Origin: an uncultured Planctomycetaceae bacterium
GTDB lineage: Bacteria; Planctomycetota; Planctomycetia; Planctomycetales; Planctomycetaceae
Direction: 5' to 3'
DNA length: 64,000 bases
NCBI GenBank assembly: GCA_943787265.1
Contig: CALSLT010000019.1
Coordinates: 62,001-126,000, forward strand
Positions 47,374 through 57,227 of this stretch are shown one piece after another. Each line of letters opens with the position of its first letter. The stretch's first letter is position 1. The notes below the pieces were generated by a model. That model saw only the letters and a list, made by a program, of their open reading frames with translations. It was not told the origin of the DNA and ran no database searches. The position numbers were made by a program, and so were the translations under genes.

Positions 47374-48909
47374 ATGCTGGGAAAACTGTCGACGTATTCG
47401 CTGCTCGGAATTGAGGCGCACGCTGTCGAGGTTGAGGTCGATATCTCTCCGGCCGCGATGCCCAGGACCACTCTGGTTGGTCTCGCTGAAGCGGCAGTGA
47501 AAGAGAGCGTTCACCGCATCGAACGCGCGCTGGTTAACAGTGGGTACACGCGACCGATCGACCGAATCGTGATCAATCTGTCCCCGGCCGACTTGCCGAA
47601 GGACGCCGCTTCGTTTGACCTGCCGATTTCACTGGGCATGCTGGCGGCGAGCGATCAACTGAATTCCGATCGGCTGTCTCGGTATTCGTCGGTCGGCGAA
47701 CTCGCGCTTGATGGAACGGTTCGGCCGGTTAAGGGTGTGCTCTCGATGGCGATCGCCGCTCGCGATAAGGGGATGCAAGGAATCGTCGTTCCTGTTGAGA
47801 ATGGTCGAGAAGCTGCCGTCGTCGAAGGACTTGAAGTCATTCCCGTCGGAAGTTTGACGGAAGCTGTTGGGTACTTCGCCGAGCAGATTCCGATCGACCC
47901 TCTGGCGTTCAGTTGGGAAGACGCGATCGAAGAACTGGATCGTTACGAAGTCGACTATGCCGATGTCAAAGGTCAGGAAAATGCCAAGCGAGCGGTTTCT
48001 GTCGCCGCCGCTGGGATGCACCATCTCCTGATGATTGGTTCGCCCGGCACGGGCAAGACACTTCTTGCGCGAAGGCTCGCGACAATCCTGCCACGGCTAC
48101 ATCCGGAAGAGAGTCTGGAAACGACGCGAATCTGGAGTGCTGTTGGAAGGCTGGAACGCGAGCAGGCGTTGATGGCAACTCGACCGTTTCGATCGCCGCA
48201 TCACACAATCAGCGAAGCAGGACTTGTCGGCGGAGGCAGCATTCCCGCGCCGGGCGAAATCAGCCTCGCGCACAACGGGATCCTGTTTCTCGATGAACTG
48301 CCCGAATTCAACCGGCGAACTCTGGAAGTCATGCGGCAGCCGCTGGAGGAAGCATGTGTGACGATTTCTCGGGCGATGGGCAGCGTGACATTTCCGGCAA
48401 ACCTCATGCTTGTGGCGGCGATGAATCCTTGTCCTTGTGGCTTCAGGGGAGATCCCAAACGCGGCTGCAATTGCAGCCCGATGCAGGTTGAGCGGTATAT
48501 CGGTCGGATCAGCGGACCGCTGCTTGACCGCATCGACATTCACGTCGAGGTTCCCAACGTGCCGTTTCGAGAACTGTCCAACAAGACGTCGGGAACTGAC
48601 AGCGCAAAAATGCGAGGCGATGTCGTGGTCGCGCGGGAAATGCAGACTCGGCGATTCGAAGGTCAACCAGCGATGGTCAATGGCCGAATGTCTCCGAAGC
48701 AGATTCGGACCTACTGCAAACTCGAGTCCGACGCCGAAAATCTGCTGAAGACAGCCATGGAAGAAATGGGACTCTCAGCACGAGCTCACGACAAGATTCT
48801 GCGAGTCAGCCGGACGATCGCCGATCTAGAAAACGCCGATCAGATTTCAGCCGCGCACCTCAGCGAAGCAATCAACTACCGAACGCTCGACCGGAACTAC
48901 TGGCAGTAA
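47374..48909 (+). CDS. YifB/ComM family Mg-chelatase-like AAA+ ATPase
   Basis: The start at 47374 (MLGKLSTYSLLGIEAHAVEV) matches the family N-terminus and gives 511 residues. An N-terminal Lon-S16-like domain (VEVDISPAAMPRTTLVGLAE...NLSPADLPKDAASFDLP) precedes the AAA+ module with Walker A GSPGTGKT, Walker B ILFLDELPEF and the cysteine-bearing loop NPCPCGF...GCNCSP. A C-terminal Mg-chelatase lid follows. In naturally competent bacteria ComM is a helicase aiding branch migration during DNA uptake; the role here is not shown. It is convergent with the beta-RFAP synthase gene, 10 bp apart. Confidence 0.93.
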   Translation: MLGKLSTYSLLGIEAHAVEVEVDISPAAMPRTTLVGLAEAAVKESVHRIERALVNSGYTRPIDRIVINLSPADLPKDAASFDLPISLGMLAASDQLNSDRLSRYSSVGELALDGTVRPVKGVLSMAIAARDKGMQGIVVPVENGREAAVVEGLEVIPVGSLTEAVGYFAEQIPIDPLAFSWEDAIEELDRYEVDYADVKGQENAKRAVSVAAAGMHHLLMIGSPGTGKTLLARRLATILPRLHPEESLETTRIWSAVGRLEREQALMATRPFRSPHHTISEAGLVGGGSIPAPGEISLAHNGILFLDELPEFNRRTLEVMRQPLEEACVTISRAMGSVTFPANLMLVAAMNPCPCGFRGDPKRGCNCSPMQVERYIGRISGPLLDRIDIHVEVPNVPFRELSNKTSGTDSAKMRGDVVVAREMQTRRFEGQPAMVNGRMSPKQIRTYCKLESDAENLLKTAMEEMGLSARAHDKILRVSRTIADLENADQISAAHLSEAINYRTLDRNYWQ

Positions 48910-48919
48910 ATCAGTTGCT

Positions 48920-49933
48920 TTAACGATCGCTGATCTCCACCTTTGCTCCGCAGTTCAAAGGGTGTGCGACTGCGAATTGATAGTGACTGGCTTCCGCTGA
49001 GGACTTGACGATTTCAACAGCCTGATGGGCCATTTCGTCATCGCGACACAGCGCCGCACAGGTCGGTCCCCAGGACGTTTGAGCAAATCCTTCGATTCCG
49101 TTTTCAGCGAGCAACCGACCGAAATCTTCCATTCGCGGATCGACGAATACTCCACCTTGAGCCGGGGCGAAGTATTCGCCAGCTCGATGGCCGTATTCCT
49201 CGAATGCCACAGAGACTTTATCGAAGTCTTGATTTTGAACGGCCGGAAGGATCTCCATAACGGTCAATCGACAGAGTGCGTCTGTTGTCGATTGTGGCAT
49301 TCCCGGCAGGTCTCGGAATGCGGTGATCTCGTCGTCGCCGGACAGGCCAGAGAAGCTTTGGGGCGAGATCAACACGAACCGCCAATCCGCAGGGAAATCC
49401 AGTCGAGCTGCCAGCGAACCAACGGCATCGGATTCGAGTTTTCCACCGTCAACGATCAATCCGCCTGACTCGAATCCCCACGTACCAACGGCAGATCGCA
49501 GGCCGCGCCCGGTCACTTCCGCGAGTCCGGATGTTGAAACATGCTCATCGTTAAGGGTGACATCGATGGCACGAGCTGTCGCCAGTGCCAGTTGTGTTCC
49601 GGAGCCGAGTCCGCGATGGGAAGGAATTGCTTTGGACACGTTGATGTCGAGTGAAAGAACGCTGGTTTCTCGGCCCTGGCGAAAACGTTTGAGAAACGAG
49701 CGAACTCGTTGTGCAGCTTCGGGATTGGCAGCGGCTGCGGAATCGGCGACGACGATTCGATCCTCGGTTGAAGCCGTCGGTGAGTCGCTCGCGGATGCAG
49801 AAACCGTCCAGCCGGGAGAATCAATCATCACTCCCAGTCCGCCGAATTCACGACCGGATTTCGGACGGTGTGTCAGTAATCCTAAGTGCAGTCGCGAACC
49901 TGTTGATACCGTGACTCGTCGGCCGTTGCTCAT
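48920..49933 (-). CDS. beta-ribofuranosylaminobenzene 5'-phosphate (beta-RFAP) synthase family protein
   Basis: A GHMP-kinase-fold enzyme that condenses PRPP with p-aminobenzoate-type substrate in tetrahydromethanopterin synthesis. The start at 49933 (MSNGRRVTVSTGSRLHLGLL) overlaps the DUF447 stop by ATGA, indicating translational coupling; upstream open frame is shadow. Length is 337 residues. The GHMP motif is SHRGLGSGTQLALATA (~110-125). Other marks are REFGGLGVMIDSP and GEYFAPAQGGVFVDP. Planctomycetes are known to carry C1-transfer genes of this pathway, which oxidises formaldehyde in methylotrophs. Confidence 0.9.
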   Translation of the reverse strand: MSNGRRVTVSTGSRLHLGLLTHRPKSGREFGGLGVMIDSPGWTVSASASDSPTASTEDRIVVADSAAAANPEAAQRVRSFLKRFRQGRETSVLSLDINVSKAIPSHRGLGSGTQLALATARAIDVTLNDEHVSTSGLAEVTGRGLRSAVGTWGFESGGLIVDGGKLESDAVGSLAARLDFPADWRFVLISPQSFSGLSGDDEITAFRDLPGMPQSTTDALCRLTVMEILPAVQNQDFDKVSVAFEEYGHRAGEYFAPAQGGVFVDPRMEDFGRLLAENGIEGFAQTSWGPTCAALCRDDEMAHQAVEIVKSSAEASHYQFAVAHPLNCGAKVEISDR

Positions 49934-50508
49934 CGTCCTTCGCCTCCGTTGAGCGAAGACTGAACGTAGTCGTCGATAAGCTGGAATGCCGCACGTTCGT
50001 CGCGACCGGCCGTCTTGTCGACAGGCGACCTGAGCGCGTCGATCTGAGCGCAGACTTCGTCCGGCGGAAGAATGTGAATTCGCGTCGCGAGGATGGCTGC
50101 TTCGAGTACCGCATGCTTCGCTCGATTGAAGCCAAAGAAGTCTCGCAGCCGACCAGCGTGAACGACTTGCGCTTCGATTCTTGTTCGTTCCTCCGAGTCG
50201 TCGAGCGACTCGACCTTGAACTCGTACCACCGGCAGGCGGACTTCAGCACGCGGCCGGGAATCGTGATTGCCTGGAAAGTTTCAGGAGTTTCTTCCAACC
50301 GGCTGATCGCGGCTTTTGCTAGCAGTAAAACGTCGTCAACAACGTGCAGAACTCCGAACGGGTGGCCCTTCAGGTTCTTATACGTCGTCGACGTTTGGAA
50401 GGGACGCAGGACGAAGGACTCCATTGAGTCGTCAACGATCGGTCCCATCGGTGCAACGTTCACATCGCCGGCTGAGTTCTGCGTGGTAACGATGCCTTCG
50501 AGGATCAT
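49930..50508 (-). CDS. DUF447 family protein, linked to tetrahydromethanopterin genes
   Basis: The start at 50508 (MILEGIVTTQNSAGDVNVAP) matches the family N-terminus and has GAGG ~12 nt upstream; a TTG 18 bp earlier is possible. The 192-residue protein has an FMN-binding split-barrel-like N-terminal half (NVAPMGPIVDD...VLRPFQTSTTYKNLK...VLHVVDDVLLLAKAA) and a helical C-terminal half. DUF447 genes occur in archaea and bacteria with methanopterin pathways, usually beside C1 genes. The ATGA overlap with beta-RFAP synthase supports a joint role. Biochemical function is not known to me. Confidence 0.88.
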   Translation of the reverse strand: MILEGIVTTQNSAGDVNVAPMGPIVDDSMESFVLRPFQTSTTYKNLKGHPFGVLHVVDDVLLLAKAAISRLEETPETFQAITIPGRVLKSACRWYEFKVESLDDSEERTRIEAQVVHAGRLRDFFGFNRAKHAVLEAAILATRIHILPPDEVCAQIDALRSPVDKTAGRDERAAFQLIDDYVQSSLNGGEGR

Positions 50509-50564
50509 TTTTCGCTGCTTCCTCAAAGGAGTCGCAAAAGGCTTCGCGTCGAAAGTGGAGTCGC

Positions 50565-50966
50565 TCAGGCGACGGTTTGCAGCACGGAGTCGTCCACAAA
50601 AATCGGCAGCACGGGATCGTGGTGGACTGCCAAGGCGATCGCGTCGCTGGGGCGGCTGTCGACTTCGATCATCTCGCCGTCGGCGGTTTTGACTCGCAAC
50701 ACCGCGTAGTAAGTATGGTCGACCATGCTGGTGACGACGATGTCCTGCAGCTCGGCACCGAGTTCGGTGACCACGCTCTTGAGCAGGTCGTGAGTCAGCG
50801 GTCGTGGTGGTGACGGAGCGGTCAGCCGTCGATTGATGCTGGTCGCTTCGAAGATTCCGATCAGAATCGGAAACGAACGCTCACCGCCGACTTCTCGCAG
50901 GTAGACAACCTGCTGGTCGTTGATTTCGCTGATGATAATCCGCGACAGCTCCATTTCGACGAGCAC
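50565..50966 (-). CDS. bifunctional nuclease (BFN/DUF151) domain protein
   Basis: The GTG at 50966 gives (V)LVEMELSRIIISEINDQQV, aligned with the usual family start, and has AGGAAA ~10 nt upstream; a frame extending to 51155 is unlike the family. The 133-residue protein holds the BFN domain with YLREVGGERSFPILIGIFEA and SRPSDAIALAVHHDPVLPIFV. Plant BFN proteins have RNase and DNase activity; bacterial roles are poorly known. It lies 56 bp upstream of DUF447 on the same strand, so it may be the first gene of that operon. Confidence 0.88.
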   Translation of the reverse strand: MLVEMELSRIIISEINDQQVVYLREVGGERSFPILIGIFEATSINRRLTAPSPPRPLTHDLLKSVVTELGAELQDIVVTSMVDHTYYAVLRVKTADGEMIEVDSRPSDAIALAVHHDPVLPIFVDDSVLQTVA

Positions 50967-51230
50967 GGCGGCAACTTTCCTGCAGAGATTGAGTGTTCGA
51001 CGCCAGCTTACGCCTCGAAATCGAGCCAGCGTGTGTGAGAAAGCGGCGAGTATACCTTCGCACGGGGCTGGAACAAGTTGCGGGAAGTTCTGCCGGCTTC
51101 CGAGCCGCTTGCCCTGCGACGGAAGGGCGTCCAACATACGGCTTGGCGGCATCAAAGCTGCGAAACAGGCTGGATCGACGGCCTGAGAAAATTCACGTTT
51201 GAACTTTTGGAAGAGAATTCAGAGGAACCA

Positions 51231-51557
51231 ATGACTGACAACTCAGATCGCCAGCTTGCTCATATCGTTTGCTTTGACCTGATCGACGACTCGGCAGAGG
51301 CTCGTCAGGCATTGTGTGAAGCCGCCACGAAATACCTGTCCGGCCACGACGGCACGGTTTACTTCTCCGTCGGAATCGTCGGCGACGAGTTCACTCGACC
51401 GGTCAACGATCACGATTACAGCGTCTCGCTGCACGTTGTGTTTGAAAATAAAGCCGCTCACGACGTTTACCAGACGCACGAGCGGCATCTGGCATACATC
51501 GAAGAAAACAAAGCCAACTGGAAGCGGGTTCGCGTGTTTGATTCTTACCTCGCGTAG
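51231..51557 (+). CDS. Dabb (stress-responsive A/B barrel) domain protein
   Basis: The start at 51231 (MTDNSDRQLAHIVCFDLIDD) has AGAGGA just upstream and gives 108 residues, a full single Dabb domain; upstream open sequence is not coding-like. Family marks are the initial HIVCF strand, GTVYFSVGIVGDEFTRPVND for the middle, and the final HERHLAYIEENKANWKRVRVFD. Dabb proteins form small dimeric barrels and have diverse or unknown functions. It is divergent from the BFN gene. Confidence 0.87.
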   Translation: MTDNSDRQLAHIVCFDLIDDSAEARQALCEAATKYLSGHDGTVYFSVGIVGDEFTRPVNDHDYSVSLHVVFENKAAHDVYQTHERHLAYIEENKANWKRVRVFDSYLA

Positions 51558-51632
51558 TTTCGCGAGTCCTGTTCCGCCGGTTCGTTGCCGTTGGTGTCGA
51601 CGGCCGGCGATGTCTTAAGCGGAGGCAGGCTG

Positions 51633-54600
51633 ATGTTTCGTCTGTTTACGACTGTTGCTGCGCTGTTGAGTTTTCCGGTGGCGCTCGTCGCTGCCGATCT
51701 CAGCTATCTTCACGAGAATAATCCGTGGTACCCGCACACGAACTTTCCGAAGCTGACCACTCCGCAGTGGGTGGGCGAGGAAGGCGTTGATGCCGTCGTC
51801 GTGCTGGCCATTGACGATATGCGGGACACGGCGAAGTACGAGGCGTATCTACGGCCGATTCTGCAACGCTTAAAGCAGATCGACGGACGAGCCCCCGTTA
51901 GCATCATGACGTGCAACGTGAAGCCGGACGATCCGCAGCTCCAGACGTGGCTCGACGAAGGGCTGAGCATCGACGTTCACACCGTCGACCATCCGTGTCC
52001 GATTCTGCAGGGCGGTGATCTGGCAAAAGCAAAGTCGACGTACGATCGTTGCGTTGATCTGCTCGGTCAAATTCCGGGCAACAAGCCGGTTGCTTTCAGG
52101 ACGCCGTGTTGCGACTCGCTGAACACTGTGAGTCCGCGGTTCTTCTCGGAGATTTTCAACCGGACGACTGAGCAGGGAAACTACCTCAGCCTGTCGTCAT
52201 CGGTTTTCAGCATGTACACGTCGGCCGACCCCGACATTCCGAAGGAGTTGCTGCTCGATGCTGATGGCCGCGAGAAGTTTCGAAAGTACATTCTGAAAGG
52301 GATGAAGCGAAACGGCATCGCTCAGGACAACTTTGTTAACTGGATCGAGAATTATCCTTACCCGTACGTGATCAACGGTCTGTGCTGGGAGTTTCCCTGC
52401 ATGGTCCCCAGCGACTGGGAAGCTCAGCATCTGCAACAGCCGAACAATCCGAAAACGGTCGAGGACATGAAGACTGCCCTCGATATTACCGTCATGAAGA
52501 AGGGCGTTTTCAATCTCGTCTTTCACCCACACGGATGGATCAAAGCCGAGCAGGTTGTCGAGCTGATCGACCACGCTGTCGCAAAGCACGGAAAGAAAGT
52601 GAAGTTTCTGAACTTTCGAGAAGCGCACGACCGGCTCAATGAAAACTTGCTGGCAGGGCAGCCACTTCGGGCGGAAGACGGCAGCGATAATGGCGTGAGG
52701 ATCCTCGATGCAAACAACGACGGATTCATGGACGTCGTCATTGGAACGTCAAATCGTCGGTTGACTCGTGTCTGGAGACCGCTGTCGCAATCATGGGCCG
52801 AGTCGGCATTTCCGGTTCTGATCGGTGAAGGAACGCACTTTACGAGAGTTCGCGATGATGGCTCGGTTAGTATCCTGTCAGAGACGCTGGACGGTCCAGG
52901 TCTCAACAAAGAAGTTGTGACGGAGGGTGTTCCCGAACACGCCTGGTATTTCGACGGTCGTAAATGGCTGGATGACGAATATCTGCAGCAGCTCATCAGG
53001 TTTTCGCAGACGGTGCGTGAAATGCCCGTCGAGCGAGATGATAAGGCAGTCGCTGTCGTTCGATCGCCGGCGACTCGAACGTGGCGCTTTCGGGATATCG
53101 ACCACGATGGTCTCTGTGAGGCAATCGTGACCTGGCGGGCGGTGGCGATCGATGGTTCACTGAGTTCTCCAGCGAAAACCGACGTGCAACTGTTTCAGCC
53201 TATGACGCCGGTTGCACAAGTTCGTCCCGGCAGTCCTGTGAAAAAACCAACCGGACCGCCGACGTGGCGGCAAATGGTATTCCCCTGGCCCAGTGGATCA
53301 GTCGTTCCGGCTGCTGGCATTGATCCTGATCTGTTTCGGTTCCACGATCTGGATGGCGATGGAAACGATGATTTGATCGCATCCACGTCTGAAGGGACGA
53401 CAATTGCCTTATTTGAAAAATTCGGATGGGGTTGGACGCGACCGCTGCTGAATGTCGAACGGAAATCCACAAAATCGCTGCCAATGGTCATTCGCGAAGA
53501 CGGCAGCGACAACGGTTTCTTTTTTCACTCCGGACACCTTTGCTGGCAGAACGAGTTCACCGCTGACTTGCCAGACATGATGCATCGTGTTTCGATCGAG
53601 AAGCTGCTGCGGCCTGTGAAGATCGAGCGGGGAGCGGTGTCGCCGCTGAAGAAAGCTGATCCGGATACGAGCGCAGACGCGTTTCCGCTTTCGAAGACTC
53701 CCGAAGAATCTCTGGCGACGATTCAACTTTCTCCAGGGCTGAAAGCTGAACTCGTCGCGGCCGAGCCACTGATACAAGATCCGGTCGCGTTTGAATGGGA
53801 CGTTCAGGGCCGGCTGTGGGTTGTCCAGATGGGCGGGTATCCGAACGGGGCCACCGATGCCGACGGAAAGCCCGCTTCCGGCGGCGAAGTTCGAGTTCTG
53901 GAAGACGTGGACAACGACGGCAAGTACGACAAGGCGACGGTGTTTCTGGACGGCCTGAATTTTCCGATGGGAATTCATCGATGGCGGAACGGAGTTATCG
54001 TGACCGACGCTCCGACGATTTTTTACGCCGAAGATACGGACGGCGACCTGAAAGCCGACGTTCGAAAAACGTTGTACGACGGCTTTGCCGAGGGCAACCA
54101 GCAGCATCGAGTCAACGGGCTGCGGTACGGCCTGGATAATTGGTTGTACGTTGCGAATGGCGACAGCGGTGGCGAAGTCAGAGTCGTCGACAAAGTTGGC
54201 GACGGAGAATTGTTCGACGACGAATCCAAATTCCGAATGGTCGATCGCGACCCGTTTGACCCGGTGCATGAAGTGACTGGCCCAGGCCGGTCGGTCAACA
54301 TCCGCGGCCGCGATGTGCGGATTCAGCCGGATTATGGATTGATCGATACGGTATCAGGGCAAAGTCAGTTCGGTCGCTGCCGCGACGACTGGGGCAACTG
54401 GTTCGGTGGGAACAATTCCCGGCCGATGTGGCACTACACGCTCGACGATCGGTACATCCGCCGAAACCCGCATGCCGCAGCGGGAGACCCTCGTCGTGAA
54501 ATTTTCGATCCACCAGGTGCATCGCGGGTCTTTCCGATCAGCAAGACACTGGAACGGTTCAACGATCATGACCGAGCCAACCGATTTACCTCGGCCTGCA

Positions 54601-57173
54601 GCGCGATGATCTATCGCGACTTGTTGCTCGGCGAAGAGTTCGCTGGAGACGCATTCGTCTGCGAACCGGTTCACAACCTGGTGTCTCGAAGAATCCTCTC
54701 TGAAAAGGACGGCGTCTTTACAGCTCGGCGATCGGCCAATGAGAAGTCATCAGAATTTCTGGCATCAAGCGATTCCTGGTTCCGCCCCGTCATGATCCGA
54801 ACCGGGCCGGACGGTGCACTCTGGGTGGCAGACATGTACCGCTTCGTCATCGAACACCCCGAATGGATTCCGCCCGAGTGGCAGAACAAGCTCAACCTGC
54901 AAGCCGGCAACAACATGGGCCGCATCTACCGCATCGTCCGCGACGAAAACACGGCCTGCTGCGGAGTCGCCAATGATGACGCCGTGGGAGCATCTTCCGA
55001 GGCAACCGGGGGGCAACGCAATTGGTTCAAAAACGATTGGAACGACATCACTCCGCCAGAATTGGTCGACCGCCTGTCCAGCCCGAATGGGTGGTGGCGA
55101 GACACCGTTCAACGAACTCTCGTGCATCGTTCGGCGGAAGATTTCAATCGAACAACGATTGCGAAACTCGTGAAAGAGAGCCCGCTTCCCGTTACTCGTC
55201 TTCATGCATTATGCACGCTGGCCGCGGTGGATGAGCCTGCTCAATATTCTTATGCCGAAACGGCACTGAACGACGCACATCCGGCAGTGCAACGGCATGC
55301 TGTACGATTACTTGCAGCCGCGTTGGGACCGACTGATTCCGCAGAGGAAACAAAGCGATGGCAAACTGCCACAGCGGGGTTTCTGCGTCTTATCAAATTC
55401 AAAAAAGCTGATCGAGCGTTGCAAATCCAATTCGCGTATTCGCTTGGTCAGATTGAGCCAAAATCATCGGCGCGACCGCTGGCATTCCTGGCGTCTCAGT
55501 TTCCAGATGATCGCGAATTAACGGCAGCAGTCTTCAGCTCTTTACGTGCATCGAACATTGATGCCGTTTTGACCACATTTGGCACCGACGACAAAGGAGC
55601 ACACCCCGACCTGACCACAAGACTTGTCGGGCAGGCCGTCGCGTTTGATCAGCTTGAGAGTGTCGCTCAGCAAGTGGCCCTGCGGTTTATTAACGCTCAA
55701 AAAGGCAGCCCTGCCGGGGCGCTTAAGCCTGTTACTGAACTTCTGGTCGAGATCCGTAAAAGCGAGGGCGCATGGACTCGTCTCAAAACGTCGAAATCGT
55801 GGCAAAAATATGCTGAGCTTCGCATGGCTGAAGCAGTCAAACGAGCGTTTTCTATTTTCGATGATGCGTCCTATGACGACTCAGACCGAATTGACGCAAT
55901 CCAATTTTTATCAGCTGCGGGAGCTCTCGCGACAAAGCCTCCCGGTTGGTTGAGCGAATCGCTAAACGCGCAGAACTCGCCGTCGATCCAGGCGACGATC
56001 ATTGAAATTCTTGGACAGTCGAACAGTTCGCAAGCTCCTGCATTGCTGTTGTCGCGCTGGGCGATTCTGACTCCAACCGTTCGTGGGCAGATTATTGATT
56101 CGCTGCTCGATCGTAATGACTGGGTGGTGTTGCTGCTGGACGCACTTTCTGGCGGGCAGCCAGCAAGTAACCAGTTATCCGCTGCTCAGCGGGAGCGGCT
56201 TGTGACGCACCGGGATGCTCAAATTCGTGAGCGAGCCGCGAAGCTGTTTGACACTTCGGCGGCGTCGGATCGTCAGGCGATCGTTGAAGGTTTTGAGCCT
56301 GCTTTGAGCCTGAGTGGTGACGACGCTCGTGGCCGAGTTCTCTTCGAGAAGCGTTGTTCGAGCTGTCATCGATTGCGTGGGATCGGGAAGTCGATCGGTG
56401 CAGATCTGACTGCTTTGAAAGATCGAACGAGCGGAGCGTTACTGACCGCGATTCTTGATCCAAACCGAGCCGTCGAGGCGAAGTTTCTCAGCTATACCGC
56501 GGTGACTAACGCCGGAAAGTCGGTGTCGGGAATGCTGCTCAGCGAATCTGGTAACAGCGTGACACTGGTTTCGACCGATGGGAAGGAGCACGTTCTGCTT
56601 CGCAAAGATCTTGATCAATTAATCAGTTCGCAACGATCGCTGATGCCCGAAGGCCTGGAGAAAGACCTCTCGAAGCAGGACATCGCGGACGTTATCGCCT
56701 TTGTTCAACGTTCCGGACAGACGCCAAAGGAATTGCCTTTCAATAGTCCAGCGGTCGTGGAGCCAGGCGATGATGGTTCAATCGTGCTGCCCGCTTCCGC
56801 GGCGGCGGTGTTTGGTCCAAGTCTGATCGTCGAGGAACACTTTCGGAATCTGGGCATGTGGCTGAATGAAAACGACCATGCTTCCTGGACTCTGGAATTG
56901 CCTGAAGGGCAAGATGATTACTCATTCGATGTCGTATTCGACTTTGCCTGCCACCGGAGCTCTGCCGGAAACAAGCTGGTTCTATCGGTGGCCGGGCAGA
57001 CGCTGGAAGGGCGAGTGCCATCGACCAACCGCTGGGACCGATACTCGACCTGGAATGTCGGCACGCTGACTATTCCGGCAGGGGCATCGCGGCTGGTTGT
57101 GTTCACGAGGTCGCCGCCGGTTCAAGCGTTGATCGATTTGCGAAATATTCGGCTTGTCCCCCGCAAAGATTGA
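51633..57173 (+). CDS. 1846-residue secreted fusion: polysaccharide-deacetylase-like, FG-GAP, PVC-type heme-binding dehydrogenase, HEAT and cytochrome c
   Basis: The start at 51633 has GGAGG ~8 nt upstream and a signal peptide (MFRLFTTVAALLSFPVALVA). Residues ~21-340 resemble a polysaccharide deacetylase (VVVLAIDDMRD...DVHTVDHPC...FRTPCCDS). Two FG-GAP/VCBS calcium loops follow (DANNDGFMDVVIG ~355; DLDGDGNDDLIAS ~570). From ~700 (LSPGLKAELVAAEPLIQDP) comes the planctomycete membrane-bound dehydrogenase propeller, then HEAT-like helices. A cytochrome c domain with CSSCH lies near 1575 and a conserved MPEGLEKDLSKQDIADVI helix. The last ~140 residues form a carbohydrate-binding-like sandwich. 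It probably oxidises or processes a polysaccharide in the periplasm; the substrate is unknown. Confidence 0.88.
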   Translation: MFRLFTTVAALLSFPVALVAADLSYLHENNPWYPHTNFPKLTTPQWVGEEGVDAVVVLAIDDMRDTAKYEAYLRPILQRLKQIDGRAPVSIMTCNVKPDDPQLQTWLDEGLSIDVHTVDHPCPILQGGDLAKAKSTYDRCVDLLGQIPGNKPVAFRTPCCDSLNTVSPRFFSEIFNRTTEQGNYLSLSSSVFSMYTSADPDIPKELLLDADGREKFRKYILKGMKRNGIAQDNFVNWIENYPYPYVINGLCWEFPCMVPSDWEAQHLQQPNNPKTVEDMKTALDITVMKKGVFNLVFHPHGWIKAEQVVELIDHAVAKHGKKVKFLNFREAHDRLNENLLAGQPLRAEDGSDNGVRILDANNDGFMDVVIGTSNRRLTRVWRPLSQSWAESAFPVLIGEGTHFTRVRDDGSVSILSETLDGPGLNKEVVTEGVPEHAWYFDGRKWLDDEYLQQLIRFSQTVREMPVERDDKAVAVVRSPATRTWRFRDIDHDGLCEAIVTWRAVAIDGSLSSPAKTDVQLFQPMTPVAQVRPGSPVKKPTGPPTWRQMVFPWPSGSVVPAAGIDPDLFRFHDLDGDGNDDLIASTSEGTTIALFEKFGWGWTRPLLNVERKSTKSLPMVIREDGSDNGFFFHSGHLCWQNEFTADLPDMMHRVSIEKLLRPVKIERGAVSPLKKADPDTSADAFPLSKTPEESLATIQLSPGLKAELVAAEPLIQDPVAFEWDVQGRLWVVQMGGYPNGATDADGKPASGGEVRVLEDVDNDGKYDKATVFLDGLNFPMGIHRWRNGVIVTDAPTIFYAEDTDGDLKADVRKTLYDGFAEGNQQHRVNGLRYGLDNWLYVANGDSGGEVRVVDKVGDGELFDDESKFRMVDRDPFDPVHEVTGPGRSVNIRGRDVRIQPDYGLIDTVSGQSQFGRCRDDWGNWFGGNNSRPMWHYTLDDRYIRRNPHAAAGDPRREIFDPPGASRVFPISKTLERFNDHDRANRFTSACSAMIYRDLLLGEEFAGDAFVCEPVHNLVSRRILSEKDGVFTARRSANEKSSEFLASSDSWFRPVMIRTGPDGALWVADMYRFVIEHPEWIPPEWQNKLNLQAGNNMGRIYRIVRDENTACCGVANDDAVGASSEATGGQRNWFKNDWNDITPPELVDRLSSPNGWWRDTVQRTLVHRSAEDFNRTTIAKLVKESPLPVTRLHALCTLAAVDEPAQYSYAETALNDAHPAVQRHAVRLLAAALGPTDSAEETKRWQTATAGFLRLIKFKKADRALQIQFAYSLGQIEPKSSARPLAFLASQFPDDRELTAAVFSSLRASNIDAVLTTFGTDDKGAHPDLTTRLVGQAVAFDQLESVAQQVALRFINAQKGSPAGALKPVTELLVEIRKSEGAWTRLKTSKSWQKYAELRMAEAVKRAFSIFDDASYDDSDRIDAIQFLSAAGALATKPPGWLSESLNAQNSPSIQATIIEILGQSNSSQAPALLLSRWAILTPTVRGQIIDSLLDRNDWVVLLLDALSGGQPASNQLSAAQRERLVTHRDAQIRERAAKLFDTSAASDRQAIVEGFEPALSLSGDDARGRVLFEKRCSSCHRLRGIGKSIGADLTALKDRTSGALLTAILDPNRAVEAKFLSYTAVTNAGKSVSGMLLSESGNSVTLVSTDGKEHVLLRKDLDQLISSQRSLMPEGLEKDLSKQDIADVIAFVQRSGQTPKELPFNSPAVVEPGDDGSIVLPASAAAVFGPSLIVEEHFRNLGMWLNENDHASWTLELPEGQDDYSFDVVFDFACHRSSAGNKLVLSVAGQTLEGRVPSTNRWDRYSTWNVGTLTIPAGASRLVVFTRSPPVQALIDLRNIRLVPRKD

Positions 57174-57227
57174 TCTGCTGTAACTTTACGACTGGAACGC
57201 GTTCCTCAACTCAAGAGCGGTCTGACT

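Noticed and set aside
53409..54269. 286-codon minus-strand open frame
   Set aside because: Antisense shadow of the 1846-residue dehydrogenase fusion, with no recognisable domain.
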